Assembly (NCBI GenBank): GCA_963924555.1
Contig: OZ004584.1
Location: forward strand, 4,587,001 to 4,651,000
Direction: 5' to 3'
DNA: 64,000 nt
Origin: Crambe crambe
Lineage: Eukaryota; Porifera; Demospongiae; Poecilosclerida; Crambeidae
The translations under genes were made by a program, and so were the position numbers. This document shows positions 1 through 9,664 of the stretch, piece after piece. Position 1 is the stretch's first letter. Each line of letters starts with the position of its first letter. The notes under the pieces are model-generated. The model was not told the origin of the DNA and searched no databases. It saw only the letters and a program-made list of their open reading frames with translations.

Positions 1-1455
1 CATTTACCAATAATTAACATTGTGCGGGTTTTGCACTAACTAGTCTCCGTAACTCATATCGAGATGGAGAAAAGGTTGGAAAATTACAAGGGCCACTCCC
101 CTCATGTGGGTGGGATGCCTGACCCATCCCAGGCCAACTGACGGGCTCTTTACACTCCATTTGTCCCCTAGACCAGGGACATCCACTCGTCTGTGGACTG
201 TCTGTCCAAACACCTTTTCGTAAGCCCCAGAGATTTAGGGGAGTGAATGTCAGACCAGACATCATATTTGTTCCTCTTCTCTTCAGACTGTATCTGCTAG
301 TCTGTGCTCATGCAAGATCACGCATGCACACGACCTCACGGTTGGGAAGTGGCCCCGCTTCCTGTTAACCTCATTTAAACTCGAGTTTAAATAGCATTTA
401 TAGCTATTCGCTACAGTTTAAGTACTCATGTCATTTCGTTCAGCAAAAACAGTAGGAGCAGCTGTAGCTACACAGTTAAAATTGCTTGTAACAGCTACAA
501 CACTAAGATGTCATTTTCATTGTAATGCAGTCACTGCAATAATGAAGAAGGAAAAACAACAACTAACCTTAGTAGTATTATAAACAGTCAGCTAAATTAA
601 TGTAGCTATATGCCTTTCATGTCCTATACGTACATGTTCTGTGCAGGATAGACCTACTGTGATCGGTTCCAGCACAATGAGGTATGTCTAGTTGCTGTCT
701 TGTCAATCACCACAGCTAATGGTTGTTTGATAGATCCATTTTTAAATTCTGCTACCCATTTCTTTGACTATAGCTATGGTATTCATAATGCATTGCTTTG
801 AAAGCAGAAAAAATTACCAGCAGGTCCTAGCTAATTATCACTAGTTAGTGCTGACCTTGCTGGGAGAGTCCAGGCCTGTAGTCAGCAGGCGGCCATAACT
901 CTGATCAATATAGTTCTTACAATGTATTAGCATTCATAATTATAGCTGTCGAGTGAGTTAATTAATTAATCCTTGAGATTGGCTCCTGAGCTATCCCTTT
1001 TCTAAAATCCTGGCTACAGGCCTGGAAGAAAGAGCCCTAGGCTCAAGAAAGACTGTTAGTGGGTGTTACCTATGAATTCATTTAAAAATTAATTAGAGTA
1101 GTTACATAGACTGTTGTCATAGATACTGATGACACACTTGTGGTTCATTAAGGTTCCTATGGATACTGTAGTAACACATGCACATAGCTCAATCTCTTGA
1201 AACCCAACTGTGCCTGCATGGAATTGGGAGTTACACTATTTTAGGTCAACTTCTAGCTACATATATAGCTATACCCCATGCACAGGTCTCCCACATAAAA
1301 GACCTGACACACTTATTGCTCTCAAGGCTTCTTCATAAGAAACAAGGGCTACAATCCCAACATGCAAGTCACTCATAGGCTTGCCTCACTCACCCTATTG
1401 TGCCATCATGTGCACAAATGGACAAAAGCAGTTTAGCTAAATACTAAACTATAAT
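1..1455. other. Non-coding, no gene seen
   Basis: Only short chance ORFs are present. AT-rich, with scattered TAGCTA-type palindromes. I see no domain, no splice-consistent exon and no RNA gene. Confidence 0.5.
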
Positions 1456-1575
1456 TGGCAAGTGAAGCGAACCACCTAGGGAGTCGAATGAGGGGCACTA
1501 CTATACTTGGTATGTCATCCAGTTGCGTCCAGTGGGATATGATGACATCATCAGCTAAAAGAACTTCACTTGCCA
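1456..1575. repeat. Small foldback/MITE-like element, 120 bp
   Basis: The ends TGGCAAGTGAAG and CTTCACTTGCCA are exact inverted repeats (12 bp) 120 bp apart. No clear target-site duplication flanks them, so this may be a relic. Confidence 0.45.
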
Positions 1576-2128
1576 CTGTATTTCCCTAGTTGCAGGCTTC
1601 ATGATATCAATACCCACCTTATGGTTATGACTACCAGGATAAATAGCATCCAAATATTACAATAGTGAATACTCTGTAGATCTATAGCATTGTGATCCCA
1701 TAGAAATGCTCTAGGTATCACAGTAAGTCTGTCTCACTTCAGCTGCAGTCTTATATCTGCATGAGGGTGGGAGGAATGTAAACTACAAAATGCAGGGCAC
1801 TGTGGGGGAGGGTGAGCCCGAGTCATGCATCATGTCAGCATATAGCTACTATCCATGGTTACCGAAGAGATTCAGCCCTACTATACAAGGCTCAAGAAAG
1901 ACAGCTCTTGTCCTTTAAGGGAAAGCACTTGAAAGAACATGATTAGTGATGAGTTGGATGGTAAGTTAAGCTGCACTCATCCCATCTTGTTTGTGATATT
2001 TGATGTCAGTATTGTACTCAATTTTTTTTCCTATACTATAGTTGCTCTTAAAACAAACAAAATAATAGCTACCTTGCTAACTACAATAGAAGCAGAAAAG
2101 AGATGAAATAGTGAGTTGTAAGAATCAG

Positions 2129-3448
2129 TCAATGAAAGAAGTCTAAAGGTACTTCAGTGACTAAGTGGCCCTTTTTGCCTTTTGTTCTGATAGCATTCAA
2201 AATCTTTTTTTTTTTACTATATTTATTTTCACGACCACATTTTTTGGCATGCTGCATCATCAAGCATATCAATCCAGCAATGGCTGGTGCTGCAAATGAA
2301 GATCCACTTACATCTTGCAGTAGTTTATAGTTTGGATATGGTGATCCATCAGGGAGTTTTGAGACAGTTGTATAACAAGGAGCTCGTACTTCTCCATAGC
2401 AGTATAAATCCACCTTTTTTTAATGTTTTACTATCCCATGAAATCTTTGCATTTGAATCCAAACTCCCAATGCTTATGACTTCTCCAAGTTTAGCTGGAA
2501 ATTCCACGTCATGAGTTGTATCTCCACTATTACTAGCAGTAGCCAATACATGTGTGCCTTTTTTTTAAATCATTCTAATCTTTTGTCGTATGACTTCCTG
2601 TTCCGAATCAAAACCACCACATTCACGTTTACCTTGATCACCTACTCGCAGAGACATTGACACAACATCAAATTTCTCAACCTTTAACTTCTTTCTTCTT
2701 GGTTTCTCAGGTTGTGGAGATGGTGGTGGTCGTGCTGATGGTGGTGGTGGTGCTGATGGTGGTGGTGCTGATGATGATGGTGGTGGTGGTGGTAGTGCTG
2801 ATGGTGGTGGTGCTGATGATGATGGTGGTGGTGGTGGTGCTGATGATGATGGTGGTGGTGGTGGTAGTGCTGATGATGATGATGATTGTGACCGTGGTGG
2901 TGGTGCAGCTACAGCATCTAGCTCCTTTCCTTCGTGTAGGTCTACAATCAAGCCCAGTGCATATTTCAAATAATTGTAAGCATCTTTTGCATTGCAATTG
3001 ATTGGAAAGAGAAATAGTACCACTTTAGCATCTGGAGCCACTCCACCAGGATAGTCTGGACTTATCAGCTTTTTTTTATAATAGACAGCTCCTCCCTTAA
3101 ATGGCTTTCCAGCAGCTATTCCAGCGACTGCAGTAGCATGGCAATGACAACATGTATCCGTATCCAGGGGCTGTGTGAATAATCCTTGGGTTGCATTGTC
3201 TTGAGATGCTTACAGTAGTTCATACGTCAGGATTCCATCTTTCTTGTATATATGACAACCATCAACATTCACTCCTTTCATTGCTTGGTGGGGATAAAAT
3301 CCATTATCGATTATTCCGATTACTGTGTTTTTCCCTGTTATCCCTTTGTCATGTATACTCTTCACTCTCAATTTATCAAAAGTAAATGGGAGAGCATACT
3401 CAGAAGATTTCAGCTCAGTAAGATTGAGGTCAAATATTTCTTGGTGCC
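2129..3448 (-). pseudogene. Broken S8 subtilisin-like protease, third paralogue
   Basis: Translation on the minus strand is clearly homologous to the two S8 exons at 29371-30609 and 59915-61153. It begins after a splice acceptor (TTTTTCAG) at 3448 and shows IIDNG (catalytic Asp), CHCHATAVAGIAAG (His), TASNSGDTTHD (oxyanion Asn) and GSSFAAPAIAGL (Ser). It is disabled in at least three places: an in-frame TAA near 3210, an in-frame TAA near 2566, and a one-base slip in an A7 run near 2420, after which the frame changes before DLYCYGEV. I tested a 43-nt intron over the first stop; it would not keep phase. Compared with its paralogues it lacks the roughly 60-residue insert before the Ser motif and instead has a Pro/Ser/Ala-rich insert between the His and Asn motifs, encoded by the repeat at 2712-2890. 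Sequencing error or an odd gene model cannot be fully excluded, but a pseudogene fits best. Confidence 0.75.
2712..2890. repeat. GGT/GAT/GCT trinucleotide repeat
   Basis: Impure (GGT)n tracts mixed with GCT-GAT-GAT. Read on the minus strand it encodes the PPPSSSAPPP-type low-complexity segment inside the S8 pseudogene. The intact paralogues lack it, so it expanded after the copies split. Confidence 0.85.
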
Positions 3449-3449
3449 C

Positions 3450-4600
3450 TGAAAAATAACATGTATGTTAATCAGTTAGCTACGACAATAATTTAAGTAC
3501 ATGCCATTTAAGTTAGTGAGGATGCTGTAGCTAAGTTATACAGCTGCACAGTACATAATAAAGTGTTCATGAGTTAGGCAATAGCAAAGATGTACTGTAG
3601 GTCAACCAGAAGAACGTAGCTACACTGTGATGATCAATAATAATGATCAAGGTGAAATTATGCGAACAGAGACAAATAATGGTAGGTGCAAGGGAGTGCA
3701 TGGTCAAAGTGGTTCTTCATGTACATGCTAGTACATGGCTAGTGACCACAGTCACCATTTCAATATGGTTTCTTCATTGCTTGAGAAATCTGGCTACTTG
3801 AGAATTAAAAGTGGGATTTTTTCATAATAATCATTAGATATAATGCAAAAAGAGACAGAGTAGCTACAAGCATAAATCTGAAATGACCACTTGAGTTGCC
3901 TGCATATTTGAATAATGATACATTGCTATGAAATGCTTATACAGCTACTTAAAAGTTGAATGTGAAGAATAGACTATAAGAATGAGTTTATTTCTTTCCC
4001 ATCTCTATAGCTGGTCAGCTGGAGTATTCTAAGCAATCAATTTCTAGGGTAACATGCATGCAATATTTTGACAGTGAGCGAGCAAGATACATTGCTGTTG
4101 AGTTGCAAGTGGCAGTTCCAGCCATGCAGGAAGCTACATATATAGGAAGCTGTAATACATAAATGTCAGCAGAGCATTAATTATGGAAACACAGGTTCTA
4201 TATACGTACATTACATGTATGACCTTATACAAGAGTTATAATTTCAAAGCTCGCTCACTAAATTATATTGGTGTATTGATGCTGGACTTCATTAAATTTT
4301 GTTACCTGTCAAGAGCTGACACATTAACACAACTTTTAATGTATATTATGTTCACTCTGTGATTATAGCTAGCCGAATTTAGTGCTATGGGTAAATTGAT
4401 ATTGCAGATTCACCAATGAAACCAACCAAACCTACATATCTAGAAGTGAATTCTTAACACCTCAAGGTAATTAAAACAGCTATGTATAATGAAATAGTTA
4501 CCGTACAGAGGGTTCTTTTCGGAGTTAAAATATTTTGTTAATCATCAGAGGACGATACAGGTATGGTAGTTTTTTTATTCGGTACGGAGCCTATTCATTT
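3450..4600. other. Non-coding, fragment of dispersed repeat
   Basis: No supported exon. Around 4070-4160 is a stretch (gacagtgagcgagcaag, then a GCAAGTGGCAGTTCCAGCC-like part) that resembles the monomers of the tandem array at 38.9-41.6 kb. The rest is AT-rich unique-looking sequence. Confidence 0.4.
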
Positions 4601-4635
4601 TTGTGCATGCGCGACAATATCTATACGCTGTAAAA

Positions 4636-4944
4636 ATGGAGACGTTTGAGAGGGAGAGTATGATTCGTGGCTATCACATCTATAAAACTACCTGGGCAGC
4701 TACAGTTGGTGAGGAATTGGAGTGCCAGAGAGAGACAACTAACTCCAGAGACAGAAATGCTGTTGCAGTTGTGAAGAATGGTGAGATAGTAGGACATCTA
4801 CCCAGAAAAGAATCCCATGTTTATCAGAAGAGGCGGTACAATAAAGTGCCTTGTTACAGGTACTCCCCGGATCTGCCTCAAGGGGATTTGGAAATACCAT
4901 GCCTGCTGAGATTCAAAGGCAAAGAGAAAGAAATTAAGCTATAG
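4636..4944 (+). pseudogene. HIRAN-domain ORF with compensating frameshifts
   Basis: The ORF from the ATG at 4636 starts METFERESMIRGYH and runs through WAATVGEELECQRE, NSRDRNAVAVVKNGEIVGHL and LPQGDLEIPC. This matches the HIRAN pattern (a DNA-end or nucleic-acid binding domain) seen in many animal repeat-associated and helicase-linked proteins. About 11 residues in the middle (nt about 4829-4862) make no sense in this frame. In the +1 frame the same bases read RGGTIKCLVTG, which is what the family has there; the original frame resumes at YSPDLPQG. So one indel enters the wrong frame and a second leaves it. Intact length would be about 105 residues. A GTG at 4603 is also in frame, but the ATG is the better start. 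It lies beside a transposase relic and may be transposon-derived (inference). Confidence 0.6.
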
Positions 4945-5718
4945 TAAAACTGTCGTGTATGGGTAGATATTTAAATGATGATTGTAGCTAGCTATTTGAC
5001 TAAAATGATTGATGATCAAAATGATGATACTAATTTTCTTTATCATTTAAGTCTGTTTCCTCTTCAGATGAATCTTTCCCTCAGATGAACCTTCCTCTTC
5101 CTCTTCGAGTGAGTTGATAGTTTGTAAGTCTTCACCAAAAGAATCAATTGCTTGTGGAATTCCGGCTTTAATAAAGCCATTCACGATAATTTATGGGTTA
5201 TCTTGAATGTACTTGAACATCTGCACAAGCCACTGACCTCCAATGGATTTGTTTCAGCTACTACTTTTTCCAAGTACCACTTATTGAATTTGTCACGGAG
5301 AAATTCTTTGACTGCCTTATTAACTGATATATCCAGTGGTTGAAGCCTTACAATATGGATACTGCTAATTGTTTCAAGATATATCTTCTGTAATTTGACC
5401 TGCAAGAGCTGCGAGCCCGAGCTCCCTCCACATACAGGAAGATAACATTTTTCAGGTACTTATTCATGGTTTCTTCCACTGACCAATGGTTTGAAGAATG
5501 AGTAATGTCCCAATCTTCAGGAAATGTATAACGTGGGTGGTATCTTGGGGTCTTTCCTTTATATACCAGCTGAACTGGCAGAAAGTCACCTGAAAGTGTT
5601 CCACCATAGATACTATATACTGCGCACCCTGGATAGGAAATTGGAATTTTTTCAGTGGTCACATCCGCTTTTCGGGGGGCGTGGGCGTGCAGCTGCTTTA
5701 TTAGTATCTGATAGCTAG

Positions 5719-6348
5719 ATGGATCCTGACGCTATCCTGCGTTTTAATAACATATTGGAGGAAGTTACAAAACAAGAAGAGTTCAGTCTAGACACTCCAG
5801 TAAACAAAAGTATCTTGAAAGATATAGAGGACATTAAAAGCAGGGCAGAGAAGCCCCTTTTGCTATTTACAACCTTAGAAAGGGAATGTTCGGAAATTAT
5901 CAGCAAAGGAGGCAGTCTACATTCAGTTGAACTATTAAAGAAAAGAAGTATTCCTAGGTTTCATAGGTTTAGGACATACAAGCTTCCAGAAATCTTGAGA
6001 AAGTTTCCATCCTTACCAACAGGTCTTTTCCTTTGGCAAATTGTTGCAGAAAAGATATTTTTGTCATTTTTCAAGGCTCCTGCTCGAACACAAAATATGC
6101 AGCGACAAAGGTGTCTAGATGACATCGAAAAGAATGCCATTCGATATGCATCTGGGTATGTATTGAGGAAGCTTATGAAGAAATATAGCAAGGATGATTC
6201 AGCAAAGATTAAGGAATGTATTAACTCATTAATTCATGATCCAACAGACTTAGACCATCTTGAAGATGTGGATGCGGATGATTTTGAGGAATACACAAGA
6301 GTTTGGTTGGGGACAAAATTTTTCCTGTACGCGATTCTGCCATCTTAA
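5719..6348 (+). CDS. Transposon-borne ORF, 209 codons, unrecognised
   Basis: An uninterrupted ATG-to-stop ORF (MDPDAILRFNNILEE...) inside the TIR element, starting 116 bp from its left end. It is highly charged, with helical-looking Lys/Glu-rich stretches and a block IEKNAIRYASGYVLRKLMKK. A GYVxRKL-type block occurs in the C-terminal part of several eukaryotic transposases (P-element/THAP9-like, for example), but that is a weak resemblance. No catalytic triad can be pointed to. It may be the C-terminal half of the element's transposase with the rest deleted, or an exon of a spliced gene. Its 3' end lies head-on to the minus-strand ORF at 6410-6840. Confidence 0.5.
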   Translation: MDPDAILRFNNILEEVTKQEEFSLDTPVNKSILKDIEDIKSRAEKPLLLFTTLERECSEIISKGGSLHSVELLKKRSIPRFHRFRTYKLPEILRKFPSLPTGLFLWQIVAEKIFLSFFKAPARTQNMQRQRCLDDIEKNAIRYASGYVLRKLMKKYSKDDSAKIKECINSLIHDPTDLDHLEDVDADDFEEYTRVWLGTKFFLYAILPS

Positions 6349-6409
6349 CAAAATTGGCATCAGGATTCCCTGCACACACATTATGACTCATTATGAGGGA
6401 GAGCAACAC

Positions 6410-6840
6410 CTTGAATGTATCAAATGTCAGTGTGCTAGGGATGTCAAAGAGGGCTGAACACTGTATTGGGTTAACCATTTGGCTATGTATATGGACCATC
6501 CATGTTAAGTCCAAATGCACAATCAATGACTTTGTTATAACTATAGGCTTAGTAGAAGGATGCTTTTGACGATGCAATCTAATAATCCTCAGTTCTGTCA
6601 AACTTTCATTCATTTGAAATACCCAATCAGGTGAAAAAGATTGTGATTGTAAGTGAAGAAGAAAACCTTGAAGGGTATCAGAAGTACACTAAAATAGAAC
6701 AGTGACAAGATATCAAGTAAAACAAGTCTGATATGCTGTCATAATACCTTAACAGCATAAGTTTCTTTCCTCTTCTTTGGGGGGGCTAAACGTGACTTGC
6801 TTCTTGATCCATGCCCCTTCTTTCCTCGTTTACCAGGCAT
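6410..6840 (-). CDS. Transposon-borne spliced ORF, basic N-terminus, unrecognised
   Basis: Exon 1 (6748-6840) starts at an ATG with MPGKRGKKGHGSRSKSR and the basic stretch PPKKRKE, a probable nuclear localisation signal. It ends in phase 0 at a GT donor (GTATTAT). Exon 2 (6410-6688) follows a TTTTAG acceptor and reads TSDTLQGFLLHLQSQSF, then NESLTELRIIRLHRQKHPS, and can end at the donor GTGTTG. The phases match. It is convergent with the plus-strand ORF of the same element. The basic start suits a DNA-binding accessory protein, but this is inference; no known domain was recognised. Confidence 0.45.
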
Positions 6841-7503
6841 TATAGCTACAGGTGTAATATTTTTTGTTTATTTTTATGCCCCTATTTTCTAAGCACTTCT
6901 GAGACACCTGCTATTCTTACCCCCCTAACTTTATTATGTCATAACTGGATCTCAATTTATGATTATGTTCAATACAGCAGCTCAAAGTACTTGTTGGATT
7001 ATGTGTGCAATTTGCTATGTCCTAATTGGAACAAGTTTGTAAAAAATATACCTAAAATAAATAGAAGAAAGAATAATGACTAGATTACTTCATGCATACA
7101 TAAATGAAAAAGAAGCTGTAAAGTTACTTGGCTAAAATATGCAAGCAGTCTGGAGTTTATGTGCTCACAAATTCCATGCAACCTATTCTTCCTACTAAAC
7201 TCTAGTTAAAGTTGCGTAAGCAGGCAATACTTAAACTATATTTTGTTTAAGTAAGTGGTTAGTAATGAGGCTACTACAAACTTACCACTTTGGACGAAAG
7301 AAATCGCTAAACTTGATGCAGTCAGCCTGTAACTAAGGCCATCCCAACGTGGAAATAATTATTTTCGCGAAAAGCGCATGCGGCAAACGTGCCAATTAAT
7401 TGAGAGGTGGAGTTTCCTATCCAGGGTGCGCAGTATATAGTATCTATGGTTCCACAAAGAACAGCTGTGATCATTCGTTTGTCTGTTAAGCCAGTAAGTT
7501 CAA

Positions 7504-9424
7504 CCCGTGTTAAACTTTGCGCGAGCAATCGCGTAATCTAGCGATGTTTGCGCAACTACGCGTATTTACGTCAATTCGCGCGAACTTCATCCGCGAGCGG
7601 AATGGCGAAGGATCGCGAGAAATCATCCGCGCTATCACGCGAACGTGCTTTTTTTTTCATGCGAATTTGGCTATTTCATGGTGCGCGCATTTATATATTT
7701 ATATATAATTTTTCCCCTTCCCAGGCATACTACAGCAGTACTAATCCAAGATGCTAGCCATTCTATAGTATTATACATCATAATTATTGCTGTTGTTGTT
7801 TATTTTCAGTGATAATTATATGAAATTTGGATACATAAGATTGTCAGAGAAACATTTTGTATGACTAATTCTGAAGACACCTTGACAGGAGTAGCTAATT
7901 CTTAGCTGGAGTAGCTGGTACAATAAACCTACACTTGAAATAGTGATTCTAGTATCTATTTCTTGTATCAGTTGATATTCAGTATCCTTGTTTCTATATC
8001 CAAGAGCTGTCAGGGGACTATAACTGTAAATTAAGGATAAACAATGAATAGTGGATACAAATTATGGACTGGCTTCAAGTATAAAATAGTCATACAACTA
8101 TACAAAGCCCGACATAGCTATCTGACTGTCAGTCACATGACCACAAAACCCAACATATATCCGACTGCCAGCCACATGACTACAAAGCCCAACATATATA
8201 TATCAGACTGCCAGCCACATGACTACAAGCCCAACATATAACTATATATCAGGCTGCCAGCCACATGACTACAAAGCCCAACATATATATATGACTACCA
8301 GTCACATGACCACAAAACACAAAGCCCAACATAATATCAGACTGCCCACAAAGCCATACATATATATCAGACTGCCAGCCACACAACTACAAAGTCCAAC
8401 ATAATATCAGACTGCCAGTCACATGACCACAAAGCCCAACATATATATCAGACTGCCAGCCACATGACTACAAAGCCCAACATATATATCAGACTGCCAG
8501 CCACACGACTATACAAAGCAAAACATGCCAGTCACACAACTACAAAGTCCAACATAATATCAGACTGCCAGTCACATGACCACAAAGCCCAATATATATA
8601 TCAGACTGCCAGCCACATGACTACAAAGCCCTACATAATTATATCAGACTGCTAGTCACATGACCACAAAGCCCAACATATATATCAGACTGCCAGCCAC
8701 ACGACTACAAAGCCCAACATAGCTAATATATCAGACTGCCAGTCACATGACCACAAAGCCCAATATATATCAGACTGCCAGCCACATGACTACAAAGCCC
8801 AACATAAAAATTATATCAGACTGCCAGTCACATGACCACAAAGCCCAACATAATATCAGACTGCCAGCCACACGACTACAAAGCCCAACATAGCTAATAT
8901 ATCAGACTGCCAGACTGCCAGCCACACAACTACAAAGCCCAACCTATAGTCACAGTCACATGACCACAAAGCCCAACATATAATCAGAGAGCCTGTCACA
9001 AAGTATATCAGAAGCATAACAGACTGCCTCACATCACTACAAAGGCCAGTACTAGACTGCATGCCAGGGTATGAGAAGCACCTTCTCCCTGCTATAGCTA
9101 GCTAGTAGTAAGTACCTAATTATAAAGCAAGATTAGCTAGTCTGCTTACATACAAAAAGCTCAGCCTGTCGATGCCATGTGTACATTGCATCACGTGCAC
9201 CTCACTTATAATCTTGCGTTATTAAATAATACGCATAATTTTTAACTTGCGCATTTATATCCACCTATGTTGCATGGTTTTTTGCGCGATTTCATTAACG
9301 TGAATCCGCGGGAAGAGGGGCCAGAATAACGCGTAATCCCGCGCTATCAGGCGTATCTTCGCGGTCATTTTGCACGCGATTTATCGCAATAATCCGCGTA
9401 AGCGCGCGCAAAGTTCAACACGGG
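7504..9424. mobile_element. Element with CpG-rich terminal regions around a minisatellite
   Basis: The ends read CCCGTGTTAAACTTTGCGCG (left) and, in reverse complement, CCCGTGTTGAACTTTGCGCG (right): 19 of 20 identical. The next 150-190 bp at each end is strikingly rich in CGCG motifs compared with the AT-rich window, though the two ends align poorly beyond the TIR. The centre is the minisatellite at 8130-9060 plus AT-rich DNA. No coding ORF. No convincing target duplication found. Its left end abuts the DDE_1 relic. Confidence 0.6.
8130..9060. repeat. Minisatellite, roughly 42-48 bp unit, about 20 copies
   Basis: Degenerate tandem copies of a unit built from CAGACTGCCAGCCACATGAC, then TACAAAGCCCAACATATATAT. 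Units alternate between CCAGCCAC and CCAGTCAC versions and vary in the TA-rich spacer. The open frames through it are by-products of the repeat. Confidence 0.92.
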
Positions 9425-9664
9425 GTGAGCTTTTCAGCTGAGTATCCCTTATTCATCAAAACTTTCCACACAAATTATATGAATAAAAAATTAATTCCTT
9501 GTGTGATGCAAATGTCCCCAGGCCCTTCCCCTTCCCTTGGGTTAGTAAGGGTCGATACTATTATGCCAGACTAATAGCTACAGTATCTATCTAAAATTGA
9601 AGAAGTTGAAAGTTTCTGGTGTTTCCACACCAGTTTCTCAGCCCAGTAGCTATGTAGATACGTA

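Larger units (their letters stand above)
5603..7450. mobile_element. TIR DNA transposon, 1,848 bp, 38-bp TIRs, 3-bp TSD
   Basis: The first 38 bases (beginning ACCATAGATACTATATACTG) and the last 38 (ending CAGTATATAGTATCTATGGT) are perfect inverted repeats. The flanks give a 3-bp target duplication TCC (5600-5602 and 7451-7453). It sits inside the DDE_1 relic and its removal restores that reading frame. It carries one ORF rightwards and a spliced ORF leftwards. The 3-bp TSD is compatible with several superfamilies (PIF/Harbinger, CACTA-like, others); I cannot assign it. Confidence 0.88.
5170..7510 (-). pseudogene. DDE_1 (pogo/Tigger-type) transposase relic, split by insertion
   Basis: Minus-strand fragments read VELTGLTDKRMITAVLCG (7510-7451), then TLSGDFLPVQLVYKGKTPRY, DITHSSNHWSVEETMNKYLK (5602-5430) and, in another frame, RLQPLDISVNKAVKEFLR (about 5345-5290). 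These are hallmark blocks of the DDE_1 integrase core, which cuts and rejoins transposon ends. The block with the middle catalytic Asp (normally IFDNFKGQ-like) is missing, so it is dead. The 1,848-bp element at 5603-7450 interrupts it: removing that element plus one copy of the 3-bp duplication restores TGT GGA ACA, that is C-G-T, exactly in frame. The upstream part is lost at the border of the next element near 7504. Confidence 0.8.

Noticed and set aside
2657..3001. Plus-strand and second minus-strand ORFs rich in Val/Met or Thr/Ile
   Set aside because: They are other-frame readings of the trinucleotide repeat inside the S8 pseudogene.
3168..3212. A 43-nt intron (GTAAGC...ACAG) that would remove the first stop of the S8 pseudogene
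   Set aside because: The length is not a multiple of three, so the frame before and after, both clearly S8, would not join; the paralogues have no intron here.
8130..9060. Regular repeats that could suggest a CRISPR array
   Set aside because: Units are degenerate and contiguous without unique spacers, in an animal-type genome; this is a minisatellite.
8044..9062. Several ORFs with repeated MTTKPNIY-type units
   Set aside because: They are produced by the minisatellite unit and shift frame freely; no start context, splice signal or domain.
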